Assembly: GCF_009861505.1 (NCBI RefSeq)
Contig: NZ_WTFT01000007.1
Coordinates: 95,865 to 159,864, forward strand
Direction: 5' to 3'
DNA length: 64,000 nucleotides
Origin: Pseudomonas izuensis
Lineage (GTDB): Bacteria > Pseudomonadota > Gammaproteobacteria > Pseudomonadales > Pseudomonadaceae
Shown here: positions 1 to 9,522 of the stretch, one piece after another
Layout: each line of letters begins with the position of its first letter
Position numbering within the stretch: position 1 is the first letter of the stretch
The notes under the pieces: model-generated
Database searches by the model: none
What the model was told of the DNA's origin: nothing
What the model saw: the letters and a program-made list of their open reading frames with translations, nothing else
Program-made: the position numbers and the translations under genes

Positions 1-296
1 GCCAACCGGATGACATTGCCGCACTGGCGGTGCTGCAAGGCGAATTGCTCGACGCCATGTGGAATACCCTGGAGGTCGGCGGCATCTTGCTCTACGCGAC
101 ATGCTCGACATTGCCGACCGAGAACACCGAGGTAATCGAAGCGTTCCTCGCCCGCACACCGGGTGCCCGCGAGCTGGACCTGGCGACCGCGGCCGGTATC
201 AAGCAGCCCCATGGACGCCAATTGCTGGCACAGGAAGGCGGCCATGACGGCTTCTATTACGCCAAGCTGATCAAGATCGCCGCCGCGCGCGGTTAA
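1..296 (+). CDS. rsmB: 16S rRNA m5C967 methyltransferase RsmB, C-terminal fragment
   Basis: C-terminal end of the SAM-dependent enzyme that methylates C967 of 16S rRNA; the start lies upstream of the window. The visible part has the family's catalytic-core signature: a glycine-rich strand followed by [10 protein letters not shown], where the cysteine sits in the TCS/TCT-type motif, and then the ENTEV helix. The final residues read [11 protein letters not shown], the usual end of RsmB/NOP2-type methyltransferases. It reads directly toward trkA, 22 bp away; an fmt-rsmB-trkA order is known in pseudomonads. Identification is secure from motif and neighbour, though only about 97 residues are visible. 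Confidence 0.9.
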   Translation, partial: QPDDIAALAVLQGELLDAMWNTLEVGGILLYATCSTLPTENTEVIEAFLARTPGARELDLATAAGIKQPHGRQLLAQEGGHDGFYYAKLIKIAAARG

Positions 297-318
297 CCGG
301 ATTCAATGGAGTGACTGG

Positions 319-1695
319 ATGAAAATCATCATCCTCGGTGCGGGGCAGGTCGGCGGTTCGCTGGCGGAACACCTGGCCAGCGAAGCCAACGACATCACAG
401 TGGTCGACACCGATGGCGAACGCCTGCGCGACTTGGGTGATCGCCTGGACATCCGCACGGTCCAGGGTCGCGGCTCCATACCTAGTGTGCTGCGCCAGGC
501 CGGTGCGGATGATGCCGACATGCTGGTCGCCGTGACCAATAGTGATGAAACCAACATGGTGGCCTGTCAGGTCGCCCACACCCTGTTCCATACGCCGACA
601 AAAATCGCTCGGGTGCGCGAAGCCGCGTACCTGACTCGCGCCGACGAGCTGTTCGATAACGAAGCGATTCCGGTCGACGTACTCATCAGTCCGGAGCAAG
701 TGGTCACTCATTACATCAAGCGCCTGATCCAGCATCCGGGCGCGTTGCAGGTGATCGACTTCGCCGAAGGCAAGGCGCAACTGGTAGCTGTGCGTGCCTA
801 CTACGGCGGACCGCTGGTGGGCCAGCAACTGCGGCAATTACGTGAGCACATGCCGAACGTCGAAACCCGCGTCGCGGCGATTTTCCGTCGAGACCGGCCG
901 ATCCTGCCCCAGGGCGATACGGTGATCGAGGCGGACGACGAAGTGTTTTTCATTGCCGCCCGCGCGAATATTCGCGCGGTCATGAGTGAAATGCGCCGTC
1001 TCGACGAAACATACAAGCGCATTGTCATCGCGGGAGGCGGGCAGATCGGTGAACGTCTGGCCGAAGCCATCGAAAGCCGTTACCAGGTGAAGATCATCGA
1101 GATGAATCCGGCGCGATGCCGCCACCTTTCGGACACCCTCGACAGCACCGTCGTGTTGCAAGGCAGCGCCTCGGACCGCGATCTGCTGCTGGAGGAGAAT
1201 ATCGCCGACGCGGACGTCTTCCTGGCCCTGACCAATGACGACGAGGCCAACATCATGTCGTCGCTGCTGGCCAAGCGCCTGGGTGCGAAGAAGGTGATGA
1301 CCATCATCAACAACCCGGCATACGTCGACCTGATCCAGGGCGGCGACATCGACATCGCCATCAGTCCGCAACTGGCAACCATCGGCACCTTGCTGGCCCA
1401 TGTGCGGCGCGGCGATATCGTCAGCGTGCACTCACTGCGCCGGGGCGCCGCGGAAGCCATCGAGGCGATTGCCCACGGCGATGCGAAATCGAGCAAAGTC
1501 GTCGGCAAGGCCATCGAAAACATCGGTCTGCCGCCGGGGACCACCATTGGCGCGATCATCCGCGACGAAGAAGTGATCATCGCCCATGACGACACGGTGA
1601 TCCAGACCGGGGACCATGTGATTCTGTTCCTTGTGGATAAAAAGCATATTCGCGATGTGGAAAAGCTGTTTCATGTGGGGTTGAGCTTTTTCTGA
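319..1695 (+). CDS. trkA: Trk system potassium uptake protein TrkA
   Basis: Peripheral cytoplasmic NAD-binding regulatory subunit of the Trk K+ uptake system, which gates TrkH/TrkG channels. The 458-residue length is normal. Two tandem RCK modules are visible: a Rossmann nucleotide-binding motif at residues 1-10 ([11 protein letters not shown]) and a second one near residue 236 ([11 protein letters not shown]), each followed by a TrkA-C type domain. It follows rsmB with a short gap, so cotranscription is plausible. A strong palindrome (REP pair) lies 30 bp after the stop and may stabilise or end the transcript. Nothing is unusual in the sequence. Confidence 0.97.
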   Translation: MKIIILGAGQVGGSLAEHLASEANDITVVDTDGERLRDLGDRLDIRTVQGRGSIPSVLRQAGADDADMLVAVTNSDETNMVACQVAHTLFHTPTKIARVREAAYLTRADELFDNEAIPVDVLISPEQVVTHYIKRLIQHPGALQVIDFAEGKAQLVAVRAYYGGPLVGQQLRQLREHMPNVETRVAAIFRRDRPILPQGDTVIEADDEVFFIAARANIRAVMSEMRRLDETYKRIVIAGGGQIGERLAEAIESRYQVKIIEMNPARCRHLSDTLDSTVVLQGSASDRDLLLEENIADADVFLALTNDDEANIMSSLLAKRLGAKKVMTIINNPAYVDLIQGGDIDIAISPQLATIGTLLAHVRRGDIVSVHSLRRGAAEAIEAIAHGDAKSSKVVGKAIENIGLPPGTTIGAIIRDEEVIIAHDDTVIQTGDHVILFLVDKKHIRDVEKLFHVGLSFF

Positions 1696-1724
1696 CCCGA
1701 AAAATGTTGCGCCTGCACGGGCCT

Positions 1725-1815
1725 CATCGCGGGCAAGCCTTGCTCCCACAGGTTGGGGTCGTATATGCAATTGTTGAACGACCCCAACCTGTGGGAGCAA
1801 GGCTTGCCCGCGATG
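1725..1815. repeat. REP doublet (REPIN-like palindrome), 37 bp perfect arms
   Basis: Perfect inverted repeat with arms 1725-1761 and 1779-1815 around a 17 bp spacer. The arms contain GCGGGCAAGCCTTGCTCCC, the extragenic palindromic core widespread in P. fluorescens-group genomes. It lies between trkA and the TPR gene. Such doublets are known to be spread by RAYT transposases; no RAYT gene is in this window. A second, shorter doublet with the same core is at 60852-60914. Confidence 0.92.
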
Positions 1816-1852
1816 GCAATCTCGAAATCGCAAATCACTCAAAGGAAAAACC

Positions 1853-2167
1853 ATGATCGAATCCCTGGAAAAAATGCTCGCCAAGGGTGTGGATAATCCG
1901 TTGCTGCGCTTCGGCCTGGGCAAGGGCTATCTGGATCTTGGGGAGAACGCCAAGGCTGTGGAACATTTCCAGCGCTGCGTCGAACTCGATCCCAAGTATT
2001 CGGCGGCCTGGAAACTGCTCGGCAAGGCCCATCTGGCGCTGGCGGATAACGCGGCTGCGCGCCAGGCCTGGGAGCGTGGATTGGAAGCCGCTCAAGCCCA
2101 TGGCGATAAACAGGCCGAGAAGGAAATGACGGTGTTTCTGAAGAAGCTCGACCGTCAGGCGCACTGA
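1853..2167 (+). CDS. Small tetratricopeptide-repeat protein
   Basis: A 104-residue protein consisting almost entirely of TPR-like helices: the segments around residues 18-35 (RFGLGKGYLDLGENAKAVEHF) and 50-85 (AAWKLLGKAHLALADNAAARQAW) show the W/LG-Y-A-P spacing of TPR units. It probably acts as a protein-protein adaptor; no catalytic residues are present and the partner is unknown. AAAGGA lies a few bases upstream of ATG 1853, a good ribosome site. It converges on the PilZ gene, with the stops adjacent. Widely conserved in pseudomonads as an uncharacterised protein. Confidence 0.85.
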   Translation: MIESLEKMLAKGVDNPLLRFGLGKGYLDLGENAKAVEHFQRCVELDPKYSAAWKLLGKAHLALADNAAARQAWERGLEAAQAHGDKQAEKEMTVFLKKLDRQAH

Positions 2168-2407
2168 TCAGAGGTAGCGAAGCCCAATGCCATCGGCGTC
2201 TACCTGCACCACTTCCATGCGCACCCGCGGCGCGCCTGTGGGTAAGCCCTGGACCTGCCCGTAAACCACGGCGCCTGTGGGTAATGCAGACAATGCCGGG
2301 TGTTTGACGTAAACCCCCGTGGTCGTCAGATTGCGCGTCTGACCCAGGCATTCGCCCACGCTTTCGTGAGTGATCTTGATGCGAAATGATTTGCGCTGTT
2401 CGGACAT
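2168..2407 (-). CDS. PilZ-domain protein
   Basis: A 79-residue single-domain protein. The N-terminus has the basic RxxxR element (RKSFR, residues 5-9), followed about 20 residues later by the NLTTTGVYV strand, which matches the (D/N)xSxxG half of the c-di-GMP-binding PilZ motif with Thr in place of Ser. Members bind c-di-GMP and adjust motility or surface behaviour; whether this one still binds is inferred. It is tail-to-tail with the TPR gene. Its upstream region holds a TGTGGATAA sequence and half of a REP element. Confidence 0.8.
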   Translation of the reverse strand: MSEQRKSFRIKITHESVGECLGQTRNLTTTGVYVKHPALSALPTGAVVYGQVQGLPTGAPRVRMEVVQVDADGIGLRYL

Positions 2408-2486
2408 CTGGTGCGCCCTTGAATGAACGGTTGTGGATAACCTCGCTCCTACAGGATCAGGTTATCCACAGATCATGCCAATCGCC

Positions 2487-3374
2487 TCAATACCAGCGTT
2501 CTTCACCCGGAGGACGCTTCTTGAAACGCTTCATGCTCCACATGTACTGGCTCGGATAGGCCCGCACATAACGCTCGACCACTTGGCTCATGGCCGCGCA
2601 AGACGTGGCGGTATCAGTGCTGTACATGGCCTCGGGCGCGGCTTCCAGAATCACTTTGTAGCCCGAACCGTCCGGCAACCGCAGGGCATGCAGGAACACA
2701 CCGACCGCCTTGCCGCCGGCAAGCATGTTCGGCACGAACTTGCTCGTCAGGGCCTGAGTGGCGAAGAACGGCACGAAGATCCCGGCGGACTCGGCCGGTT
2801 CCGGGTCAGCGGGAATGCCCACTGCACCACCTTTGCGCACTTCCTTGATGACGCTGAGGATGCCTTCCTTGGTGGACGCAGCCACTTTGTTGCCCAACTG
2901 CACCCGCTGCTTTTGCAGTAATTCATCCACCGCCTTCAGCTTGGGCGGGCGGTAGAAAATGATCGGTTTGCACTGGCTGCAATAAAAGTGGTTGAGCACT
3001 TCCCAGTTGCCCAGGTGGCTGGTGATGCCGACGACACCTTTACCGGAGGCGAGGGCGTCCTTCAACACGTCGAGGCCTTCGACCTCGCGCACCAGGTCGA
3101 TGGAGCGCTGGGCCGGCCAGATCCAGGCGCAAGCGCTTTCGGTCAGGGACTTGCCAATGTCTTTCAGGCTCTGGCCGACCAGACGCTCGCGTTCGGCGGG
3201 GTCCATGTCCGGAAAGCACTTGGAGAGGTTGATCCGCACCACATCGCGGGAACGGTTGGGAGTTTTCCACATCACCCAGCCAATCGCCGAGCCGACGGAC
3301 TGCACTGCCCGCCACGGAAGCAGGGCAAACAGCCGCAGAGCGCCTACCAGCAAGGCGCCTTTAAACTTATCCAC
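2487..3374 (-). CDS. lpxL: Lipid A lauroyl/myristoyl acyltransferase, LpxL/HtrB family
   Basis: Inner-membrane late acyltransferase that adds a secondary acyl chain to lipid A. It is 295 residues, the family length, with one N-terminal hydrophobic anchor (about residues 8-35). The catalytic HX4E motif is seen as HLGNWE near residue 120, and the C-terminal segment SQYMWSMKRFKKRPPGEE is typical of the LpxL/LpxM group. A monocistronic gene between the PilZ gene and tag. Pseudomonads carry more than one paralogue, so which acyl position it modifies cannot be told from sequence alone. Confidence 0.88.
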   Translation of the reverse strand: MDKFKGALLVGALRLFALLPWRAVQSVGSAIGWVMWKTPNRSRDVVRINLSKCFPDMDPAERERLVGQSLKDIGKSLTESACAWIWPAQRSIDLVREVEGLDVLKDALASGKGVVGITSHLGNWEVLNHFYCSQCKPIIFYRPPKLKAVDELLQKQRVQLGNKVAASTKEGILSVIKEVRKGGAVGIPADPEPAESAGIFVPFFATQALTSKFVPNMLAGGKAVGVFLHALRLPDGSGYKVILEAAPEAMYSTDTATSCAAMSQVVERYVRAYPSQYMWSMKRFKKRPPGEERWY

Positions 3375-3414
3375 AGGTCACTCCTGATCTTGTGCTGTGC
3401 GCGAGGCGGCTATT

Positions 3415-3972
3415 CTAACCGCCGTTGGCCAGCATCGCGTAGCGATCGCAATCCTGCGTGTGGTCCATGACCATGCCCGAGGCCTGCATCAGCGCGTAGC
3501 AAATAGTCGGCCCCACGAAGGTGAAGCCAGCCTTTTTCAGGCCTTTGCTCATCTCCACCGCCTCGGGCGTGATGGCCGGCACTTCGCTGCGATCCTTGAA
3601 ATGATTGATCTTCGGCACACCACCGACGAAGGACCAGAGAAATGCCACCGGTTCATCCAGCGCCAGCCAGGCCTGGGCATTGCGCCGCGCCGCATTGAGC
3701 TTCAGACGATTGCGGATGATGCCCGGATCAAGCATCAATTCATCGATTTCCGCGTCGCTCATCTGGGCCACACGCTGCACGTCGAAGCCGTACATCACCT
3801 GGCGATAGTGCTCGCGTTTGCGCAGCACGGTGATCCAGGAAAGCCCGGCCTGGAACCCTTCGAGCAAAAGCAACTCGAACAAACCCTGCGCATCGCGTAG
3901 CGGCGTGCCCCACTCCTGATCGTGATAAGCCATGTACAGCGGATCTTCGGAACACCAAAAGCAGCGTGGCAT
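3415..3972 (-). CDS. tag: DNA-3-methyladenine glycosylase I
   Basis: Base-excision repair enzyme removing 3-methyladenine from alkylated DNA. The start at 3972 is chosen because the protein then begins MPRCFWC, the conserved Tag N-terminus carrying zinc-binding cysteines. Further family landmarks follow: [19 protein letters not shown] in the helix-hairpin-helix region, and [15 protein letters not shown] near the C-terminus with the late Cys/His zinc ligands. At 185 residues it has the normal length. It is divergent from glyQ, and the 81 bp gap must hold both promoters. The much longer open frame running antisense through glyQ is not coding. Confidence 0.95.
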   Translation of the reverse strand: MPRCFWCSEDPLYMAYHDQEWGTPLRDAQGLFELLLLEGFQAGLSWITVLRKREHYRQVMYGFDVQRVAQMSDAEIDELMLDPGIIRNRLKLNAARRNAQAWLALDEPVAFLWSFVGGVPKINHFKDRSEVPAITPEAVEMSKGLKKAGFTFVGPTICYALMQASGMVMDHTQDCDRYAMLANGG

Positions 3973-4053
3973 AAGGCTCCAGGGGGCGTGCGCAGCAATG
4001 AATCGGGTATACTCCCGCTCTTTAAATCGCAGCCCAAGAAACAGGTGAATTTC

Positions 4054-5007
4054 GTGAGCCAGCCTACGCCAGCCGTGCGTACCTTCCAAGACTTGATCCT
4101 CGCCCTCCAGCAATACTGGGCCGAGCAAGGTTGTGTGGTACTTCAGCCCTACGATATGGAAGTAGGCGCCGGCACTTTCCACACCGCTACATTCCTGCGC
4201 GCCATTGGCCCGGAAACCTGGAACGCCGCCTACGTGCAGCCAAGCCGCCGTCCGACTGACGGCCGCTACGGGGAAAACCCGAACCGCCTGCAGCACTACT
4301 ACCAGTTCCAGGTCGTGCTCAAGCCGAACCCGGACAACTTCCAGGAGCTGTACCTGGGCTCGCTCAAGCACGTGGGCCTGGACCCATTGGTGCATGACAT
4401 CCGTTTCGTCGAAGACAACTGGGAATCGCCGACCCTGGGGGCCTGGGGTCTGGGCTGGGAAGTCTGGCTCAACGGCATGGAAGTGACGCAATTTACTTAC
4501 TTCCAGCAAGCGGGCGGCATTGAGTGCTACCCGGTGACTGGCGAGATCACTTACGGTCTGGAACGCCTGGCCATGTACCTGCAAGGCGTGGACTCGGTCT
4601 ACGACCTGGTCTGGGCTGACGGTCCGTTCGGCAAGGTGACTTACGGCGACGTGTTCCACCAGAACGAAGTGGAGCAGTCGACCTACAACTTCGAGCACGC
4701 CAACGTCGAAAAACTGTTCGAGCTGTTCGATTTCTATGAAAGCGAAGCCAAGCGCCTGATCGAACTCGACCAGCCGCTGCCGTTGCCGAGCTACGAAATG
4801 GTGTTGAAGGCCTCCCATACCTTCAACCTGCTGGATGCGCGCCGGGCGATTTCCGTGACCGCGCGTCAGCAATACATTCTGCGTGTTCGCACCCTGGCGC
4901 GTTCCGTTGCGCAAGCCTACCTGCTGGCGCGTGCCAAGCTGGGCTTCCCGATGGCGACCCCGGACCTGCGTGACGAAGTACTGGCCAAGCTGGAGGCTGC
5001 ACAATGA
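4054..5007 (+). CDS. glyQ: Glycyl-tRNA synthetase alpha subunit
   Basis: Catalytic subunit of the heterotetrameric alpha2beta2 glycyl-tRNA synthetase. The GTG start at 4054 gives 317 residues beginning [18 protein letters not shown], which matches the family; the open frame extends upstream to 3922 without a better start. The class II core is evident, with [16 protein letters not shown] and the conserved [16 protein letters not shown]. It overlaps glyS by 4 bp (ATGA), so the two subunits are translationally coupled. Confidence 0.97.
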   Translation: MSQPTPAVRTFQDLILALQQYWAEQGCVVLQPYDMEVGAGTFHTATFLRAIGPETWNAAYVQPSRRPTDGRYGENPNRLQHYYQFQVVLKPNPDNFQELYLGSLKHVGLDPLVHDIRFVEDNWESPTLGAWGLGWEVWLNGMEVTQFTYFQQAGGIECYPVTGEITYGLERLAMYLQGVDSVYDLVWADGPFGKVTYGDVFHQNEVEQSTYNFEHANVEKLFELFDFYESEAKRLIELDQPLPLPSYEMVLKASHTFNLLDARRAISVTARQQYILRVRTLARSVAQAYLLARAKLGFPMATPDLRDEVLAKLEAAQ

Positions 5008-7058
5008 GTGCTCTGGATTTTCTGGTTGAACTGGGCACTGAAGAACTGCCACCCAAGGCCCTGAACACCTTGGCCGAGGCGTTCCTCGCCGGTATCGACA
5101 AGGGCCTGCAAGCTGCCGGCCTGAACTACGAGACCAAAACCGTTTATGCCGCGCCACGTCGCCTGGCCGTGCTGATCACCGCGCTGGCCACCCAGCAGCC
5201 GGATCGCAGCATCAACCTCGACGGCCCGCCGCGTCAGGCGGCGTTCGATGCCGAAGGCAACCCGACTCAAGCAGCACTGGGCTTTGCCAAGAAGTGCGGC
5301 GTCGACCTGAGCGAAATCGATCAGAGCGGCCCGAAACTGCGCTACAGCCAGAGCATCGCCGGCAAGCCGACCGCGAGCCTGCTGCCGACCATCGTCGAAG
5401 ATTCCCTGAACGACCTGCCGATTCCAAAGCGCATGCGCTGGGGCGCGCGCAAGGAAGAATTCGTTCGTCCGACCCAGTGGCTGGTGATGCTGCTCGGTGA
5501 CCAGGTCATCGATTGCACCATCCTCGCCCAGAAGGCCGGCCGCGACTCCCGTGGCCACCGTTTCCACCACCCGGAAAACGTGCGCATCGGTTCGCCGTCC
5601 AGCTACCTGGCCGACCTGCGTGCCGCTTACGTGCTGGCCGATGCCAACGAGCGTCGCGACATCATCAGCAAGCGCACCGAAGAGCTGGCGACCCGCCAGG
5701 AAGGCACCGCTATCGTGCCGCCGGACCTGCTCGACGAAGTGACCGCGCTGGTCGAGTGGCCAGTGCCGCTGGTGTGCTCGTTCGAAGAGCGCTTCCTCGA
5801 TGTGCCGCAAGAAGCGCTGATCACCACCATGCAGGACAACCAGAAGTATTTCTGCCTGCTGGATGTCGACGGCAAGTTGCTACCACGCTTCATTACCGTG
5901 GCCAACATCGAGAGCAAAGACCCGCAACAGATCATCGCCGGTAACGAGAAAGTGGTTCGCCCACGTCTGACCGACGCCGAATTCTTCTTCAAGCAAGACA
6001 AGAAGCAGAAACTCGAAGACTTCAACCAGCGCCTGCAAAACGTGGTGTTCCAGGAAAAACTCGGCAGCGTCTATGACAAGGCCGAGCGCGTTTCCAAACT
6101 CGCCGCCTACATTGCCGCGCGCATTGGTGGCAACGCTTCCTGGGCCGCTCGTGCAGGCTTGCTGTCCAAGTGCGACCTGGCGACTGAAATGGTCGGCGAG
6201 TTCCCGGAGATGCAAGGTGTCGCCGGTTACTACTACGCCCTCAATGACGGCGAGCCGGAAGATGTCGCGCTGGCGCTGAACGAGCAGTACATGCCGCGCG
6301 GTGCTGGCGCTGAACTGCCGTCCACCCTGACCGGCGCCGCGGTGGCCATCGCCGACAAGCTCGACACCCTGGTCGGCATTTTCGGCATCGGCATGCTGCC
6401 TACCGGCAGTAAAGATCCGTACGCCCTGCGCCGTGCCGCACTGGGCGTGCTGCGCATCCTGATCGAGAAGCAACTGGACCTGGACCTGAACGACGCCGTG
6501 GCTTTCGCCGTGAATGCGTTCGGCGCCAAGGTCAAGGCGGCCGGTCTGAACGACGCGGTGCTGGAGTTCATCTTCGATCGTCTGCGTGCGCGCTACGAAG
6601 ACGAAGGCGTTGATGTCGCGACCTACCTGTCGGTTCGCGCGCTGAAGCCGGGCTCCGCCCTGGACTTCGACCAGCGCGTGCAAGCGGTGCAAGCGTTCCG
6701 CCAATTGCCGGAAGCCGCCGCACTGGCTGCAGTGAACAAGCGTGTGTCGAACCTGCTGAGCAAGGTCGAAGGCTCCGTGCCGACGGTCGTGGAAGCCAAG
6801 TACTTCGACAATGCCAACGAGTTCTCCCTGTACTCGGCAATCCAGCAGGCAGACCAGGCAGTTCAGCCTATGGCTGCGGCGCGTCAGTACAGCGAATCCC
6901 TGGCACGCCTGGCTGCCTTGCGAGAGCCGGTCGATGCGTTCTTCGAAGCGGTCATGGTGAACGCTGAAGATGCCAAGGTCCGCGCCAACCGCTATGCACT
7001 GCTGGCGCGTCTGCGTGGCTTGTTCCTTGGCGTCGCCGACATTTCGTTGCTGGGGTAA
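5004..7058 (+). CDS. glyS: Glycyl-tRNA synthetase beta subunit
   Basis: The 684-residue beta subunit supplies tRNA recognition and an HD-like central region to GlyRS. The N-terminal signature [16 protein letters not shown] is diagnostic, followed by the [11 protein letters not shown] segment and a C-terminal anticodon-binding-like domain ending [15 protein letters not shown]. It is translationally coupled to glyQ by a 4 bp overlap and followed 6 bp later by gmhB, so glyQ-glyS-gmhB-plsC looks like one operon. Confidence 0.97.
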   Translation: MSALDFLVELGTEELPPKALNTLAEAFLAGIDKGLQAAGLNYETKTVYAAPRRLAVLITALATQQPDRSINLDGPPRQAAFDAEGNPTQAALGFAKKCGVDLSEIDQSGPKLRYSQSIAGKPTASLLPTIVEDSLNDLPIPKRMRWGARKEEFVRPTQWLVMLLGDQVIDCTILAQKAGRDSRGHRFHHPENVRIGSPSSYLADLRAAYVLADANERRDIISKRTEELATRQEGTAIVPPDLLDEVTALVEWPVPLVCSFEERFLDVPQEALITTMQDNQKYFCLLDVDGKLLPRFITVANIESKDPQQIIAGNEKVVRPRLTDAEFFFKQDKKQKLEDFNQRLQNVVFQEKLGSVYDKAERVSKLAAYIAARIGGNASWAARAGLLSKCDLATEMVGEFPEMQGVAGYYYALNDGEPEDVALALNEQYMPRGAGAELPSTLTGAAVAIADKLDTLVGIFGIGMLPTGSKDPYALRRAALGVLRILIEKQLDLDLNDAVAFAVNAFGAKVKAAGLNDAVLEFIFDRLRARYEDEGVDVATYLSVRALKPGSALDFDQRVQAVQAFRQLPEAAALAAVNKRVSNLLSKVEGSVPTVVEAKYFDNANEFSLYSAIQQADQAVQPMAAARQYSESLARLAALREPVDAFFEAVMVNAEDAKVRANRYALLARLRGLFLGVADISLLG

Positions 7059-7064
7059 GACTGT

Positions 7065-7598
7065 TTGAAACTGCTGATTCTCGATCGGGACGGAGTGATC
7101 AATTACGACTCCGACGCTTACATCAAGTCGGTGGAGGAGTGGATTCCACTGCCCGGTTCGATCGAAGCCATCGCGCAGTTGAGCAAGGCCGGCTGGACGG
7201 TAGCGGTCGCTACCAACCAGTCGGGCATCGCTCGCGGCTATTACGACATCGCTACACTGGATGCCATGCACGAGCGCTTGCGTTGGCTGGTGGCGCAGCA
7301 GGGTGGTGAAGTCGGCTTGATCGTCTATTGCCCGCACGGGCCGGACGATGGCTGCGATTGCCGCAAGCCAAAACCCGGGATGTTGAAAAGCATCGCCGCA
7401 CATTACAACGTATCGCTGACTAATCTATGGTTCGTCGGCGATAGTCTCGGTGACCTGGAAGCCGCCAAAGCCGTCGATTCTCAGCCAGTTTTAGTTAAGA
7501 CCGGGAAAGGCGAAAAGACTTTGGGCAAGACCCTCCCGGCAGGCACTTTGATTTTCGACGATCTGGCGGCGATTGCCGCAGAACTTATCCACCATTAG
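7065..7598 (+). CDS. gmhB: D-glycero-beta-D-manno-heptose 1,7-bisphosphate 7-phosphatase
   Basis: HAD-superfamily phosphatase acting in the ADP-heptose branch of LPS core synthesis. The start is a TTG at 7065, giving KLLILDRDGVIN, in which DRDG holds the catalytic aspartates. The zinc-binding loop of GmhB is intact (CPHGPDDGCDC near residue 90), followed by RKPKPGM and the late GDSLGDLEAA Mg-binding loop. At 177 residues it has the usual length. Placed 6 bp after glyS and before plsC, an arrangement conserved in Pseudomonas. Confidence 0.93.
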   Translation: MKLLILDRDGVINYDSDAYIKSVEEWIPLPGSIEAIAQLSKAGWTVAVATNQSGIARGYYDIATLDAMHERLRWLVAQQGGEVGLIVYCPHGPDDGCDCRKPKPGMLKSIAAHYNVSLTNLWFVGDSLGDLEAAKAVDSQPVLVKTGKGEKTLGKTLPAGTLIFDDLAAIAAELIHH

Positions 7599-7664
7599 AG
7601 CGCTTTCGACAGTTCGGGAGTGCGCTTGAACAGTCGGGCAGTGCCCGTAACGGTAAACGTCGCC

Positions 7665-8444
7665 ATGTCGATACTGCAGGCCATCAGAACCTTCCTCTTT
7701 TACCTGCTGCTGGGCACCAGCTCCTTGCTGTGGTGCAGCCTGAGCTTTTTCATCGCGCCCTTTCTGCCGTTCAAGGCGCGCTATCGCTTCATCAATGTGT
7801 ACTGGTGTCGCTGCGCCTTATGGCTGTGCAAGGTGTTTCTCGGTATTCGTTACGAAGTGAAGGGCGCGGAGAACGTGCCTGACCGGCCTTGCGTGATTGT
7901 CTCGAATCACCAGAGCACCTGGGAGACGTTCTTCCTGTCGGCCTACTTCTCACCACTGAGCCAGGTGCTCAAGCGCGAACTGCTATATGTGCCTTTCTTC
8001 GGTTGGGCCATGGCGATGCTGCGACCGATCGCCATCGACCGTGACAACCCGAAAGCCGCACTCAAGCAAGTCGCGTCGAAGGGCGACGAACTGCTCAAGG
8101 ACAACGTCTGGGTGCTGATTTTCCCTGAAGGTACCCGCGTTCCTTACGGCACCGTTGGCAAATTCTCCCGCAGCGGTGCTGCGCTGGCTGTCAATGCCGA
8201 GCTTCCGGTACTGCCGATTGCGCATAACGCCGGCAAGTTCTGGCCAAAGCTGGGTTGGGCCAAAAAGCAGGGCGTGATTACCGTCATCATCGGTGCACCG
8301 ATGTATGCCGAAGGCAGCGGACCGCGCGCCATCGCCGATTTGAACGATCGGGTCCAGGCCTGGAACGAGCAGATGCAACGGGAAATGGGCTCGCTGCCAC
8401 CGGCGCCGCAAGCACCGGTTTCCAACGATCAGGCGGTTGTCTGA
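7665..8444 (+). CDS. plsC: 1-acyl-sn-glycerol-3-phosphate acyltransferase, PlsC type
   Basis: Membrane acyltransferase converting lysophosphatidic acid to phosphatidic acid. The ATG at 7665 starts a hydrophobic anchor (AIRTFLFYLLLGTSSLLWC). The four acyltransferase blocks are present: NHQSTWETFF (the HX4D-type motif, here with E), KRELLYVPFFGW, FPEGTR and a later LPVLPIAHN. It is 259 residues from this start. In pseudomonads without the insertion it lies immediately beyond the gyrB terminator, tail-to-tail with gyrB; here the 27.8 kb transposon separates the two. A terminator hairpin follows at 8574-8604. Confidence 0.9.
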   Translation: MSILQAIRTFLFYLLLGTSSLLWCSLSFFIAPFLPFKARYRFINVYWCRCALWLCKVFLGIRYEVKGAENVPDRPCVIVSNHQSTWETFFLSAYFSPLSQVLKRELLYVPFFGWAMAMLRPIAIDRDNPKAALKQVASKGDELLKDNVWVLIFPEGTRVPYGTVGKFSRSGAALAVNAELPVLPIAHNAGKFWPKLGWAKKQGVITVIIGAPMYAEGSGPRAIADLNDRVQAWNEQMQREMGSLPPAPQAPVSNDQAVV

Positions 8445-8573
8445 GTTTCTGTGGATAACCTGTGTACCGTTTTCCGTAAAGACGTCGTATTTTTACTGCA
8501 ACTCTATGATTTATATACATATTTCATAAACAGATAAAACGCCGAAAAACGTGCATAAGTTTTTTTCGGACGC

Positions 8574-8604
8574 AAAAAAACCGGCTGATATAGCCGGTTT
8601 TTTT
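8574..8604. terminator. Rho-independent terminator downstream of plsC
   Basis: AAAAAAACCGGCT-gatat-AGCCGGTTTTTTT: a GC stem with A-tract and T-tract on both sides, so it can terminate in either orientation. It lies about 130 bp beyond the plsC stop, on the host side of the transposon. Confidence 0.9.
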
Positions 8605-8680
8605 ATGCCTGCGATTGTGCTGTTTCATCGCCCTGGAAAGCGAAGTGAAACTGTGCCCAGACATTCTTCGCACACAATAA

Positions 8681-8712
8681 AAAAGGCCAACGCGGATGCG
8701 TTGGCCTTTTCG
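8681..8712. terminator. Rho-independent terminator, probably the original gyrB terminator
   Basis: AAAAGGCCAACGC-ggat-GCGTTGGCCTTTT, bidirectional by sequence. If the transposon and one copy of its 5 bp duplication are removed, this hairpin would lie about 20 bp after the gyrB stop codon. It therefore most likely served gyrB before the insertion; it now sits 27.8 kb away from that gene. Confidence 0.85.
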
Positions 8713-8725
8713 TTTGACGGGGGTC

Positions 8726-8730
8726 CGGAC
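8726..8730. repeat. Target site duplication CGGAC, left copy
   Basis: CGGAC immediately precedes the TGT of the left transposon end. The identical pentamer follows the right end at 36552-36556. Five-base duplications are the hallmark of Tn7-family transposition. In the uninterrupted chromosome this pentamer would directly abut the gyrB stop codon. Confidence 0.93.
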
Positions 8731-8865
8731 TGTCGATGGGCATATTAAGTGTCATGCTTACCCTACGTGGAATCAGGGTTCCACGTGAAACATGGGCATT
8801 ACAAATGTCGCGAATGAGCAGCAATTACTGTCGTACCCAAGTTTTTTGACACTATTAAATGTCGC
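8731..8865. repeat. Left transposon end with three TnsB-type binding repeats
   Basis: After the terminal TGTCGAT come three related direct repeats: 8738-8757 (GGGCATATTAAGTGTCATGC), 8794-8812 (GGGCATTACAAATGTCGCG) and 8848-8865 (GACACTATTAAATGTCGC), approximate consensus GGGCNNATTAAnTGTCGC. Their wider spacing compared with the right end resembles the asymmetric arrangement of Tn7 left ends. The repeats at the right end share the same consensus in inverse orientation. Confidence 0.85.
8777..8792. promoter_or_regulatory. parS-like site inside the left transposon end
   Basis: GGTTCCACGTGAAACA matches the bacterial parS consensus TGTTNCACGTGNAACA at 15 of 16 positions. It lies between the first and second TnsB repeats. 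An 8 bp inverted copy of its left half (ACGTGGAA, 8765-8772) precedes it. The host recF gene carries one perfect and one 15/16 parS site, so chromosomal ParB could plausibly bind this one; that is inference. Confidence 0.65.
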
Positions 8866-8901
8866 TTCGGTTCATCAATCGCAAACCAATCGAGAGACTG
8901 A

Positions 8902-9522
8902 TTACAGCCCCTGTCGCTCGCGTAATGCCTTCCGGAACTCCTCATTTTTCTCCTCCACCATCGCGGTCAATTCGAAATGGTGGACCTCATAAATCTGGAA
9001 TGGCAGAAGAAGGGTTCTAAACATTGAAAGAATCAGCAATCCAATGCTCAGGACGAATAGCCATTGCCCAACAGCTACCGCCTCACCGTGACTTTGAACG
9101 ATCAGCCAGATTAGGCAAGCAAGGATGCAGGCGATGTGGACCGCCAAGGTCACTGCTTGGGAAAAAAGGAGGTAGGTAATTTTTTCAACATAGAAGGGGG
9201 CTTGATCGACTGTTAGTAACTTGGAGCCACCGCTTCTCCCAGTGAACAGCATCAAGGTGACCATGAAACCAGCGAGCACAGAAATGAACGTCATGATACC
9301 TGTCATGATGTCTTTCATTGCAACTGCCTGGTTTCCTGTAGCAGCACCATCAGATAACCAATAGCCTAAAGCCGCGCCTACAGAAATCGGGACGACAGCC
9401 GCTACCGTCTGTTTGATCCAAAAATGTGACGTTTGGGTGACCACACGAAGCATTTCAGCACCAGCCGTCGCGGCACTCTGGACCTCGTCTGGCAGCAGCC
9501 AGTCACGCACCCTCATCCTCAT
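8902..9522 (-). CDS. Four-helix integral membrane protein, unrecognised family
   Basis: A 206-residue protein that I cannot assign to a named family. It has four hydrophobic segments at roughly residues 37-56, 74-91, 116-142 and 149-168, with a charged N-terminal tail of about 30 residues and a C-terminal tail rich in Glu/Lys/Arg. No signal peptide cleavage site or enzymatic motif is seen. Its start overlaps the stop of the upstream partner gene by 4 bp, so the two are translationally coupled. It is the last gene before the transposon left end. A small 4-TM protein paired with a soluble partner in mobile DNA is the usual architecture of membrane-effector abortive defence systems, but this function is only inferred. 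Confidence 0.75.
   Translation of the reverse strand: MRMRVRDWLLPDEVQSAATAGAEMLRVVTQTSHFWIKQTVAAVVPISVGAALGYWLSDGAATGNQAVAMKDIMTGIMTFISVLAGFMVTLMLFTGRSGGSKLLTVDQAPFYVEKITYLLFSQAVTLAVHIACILACLIWLIVQSHGEAVAVGQWLFVLSIGLLILSMFRTLLLPFQIYEVHHFELTAMVEEKNEEFRKALRERQGL

Noticed and set aside
1725..1815. Rho-independent terminator of trkA
   Set aside because: The 37 bp arms with the GCGGGCAAGCC core are a dispersed REP doublet; no T-tract follows.
3972..5157. Long minus-strand open frame extending tag across glyQ
   Set aside because: Antisense to the highly conserved glyQ coding region; Tag family length and its MPRCFWC N-terminus place the start at 3972.
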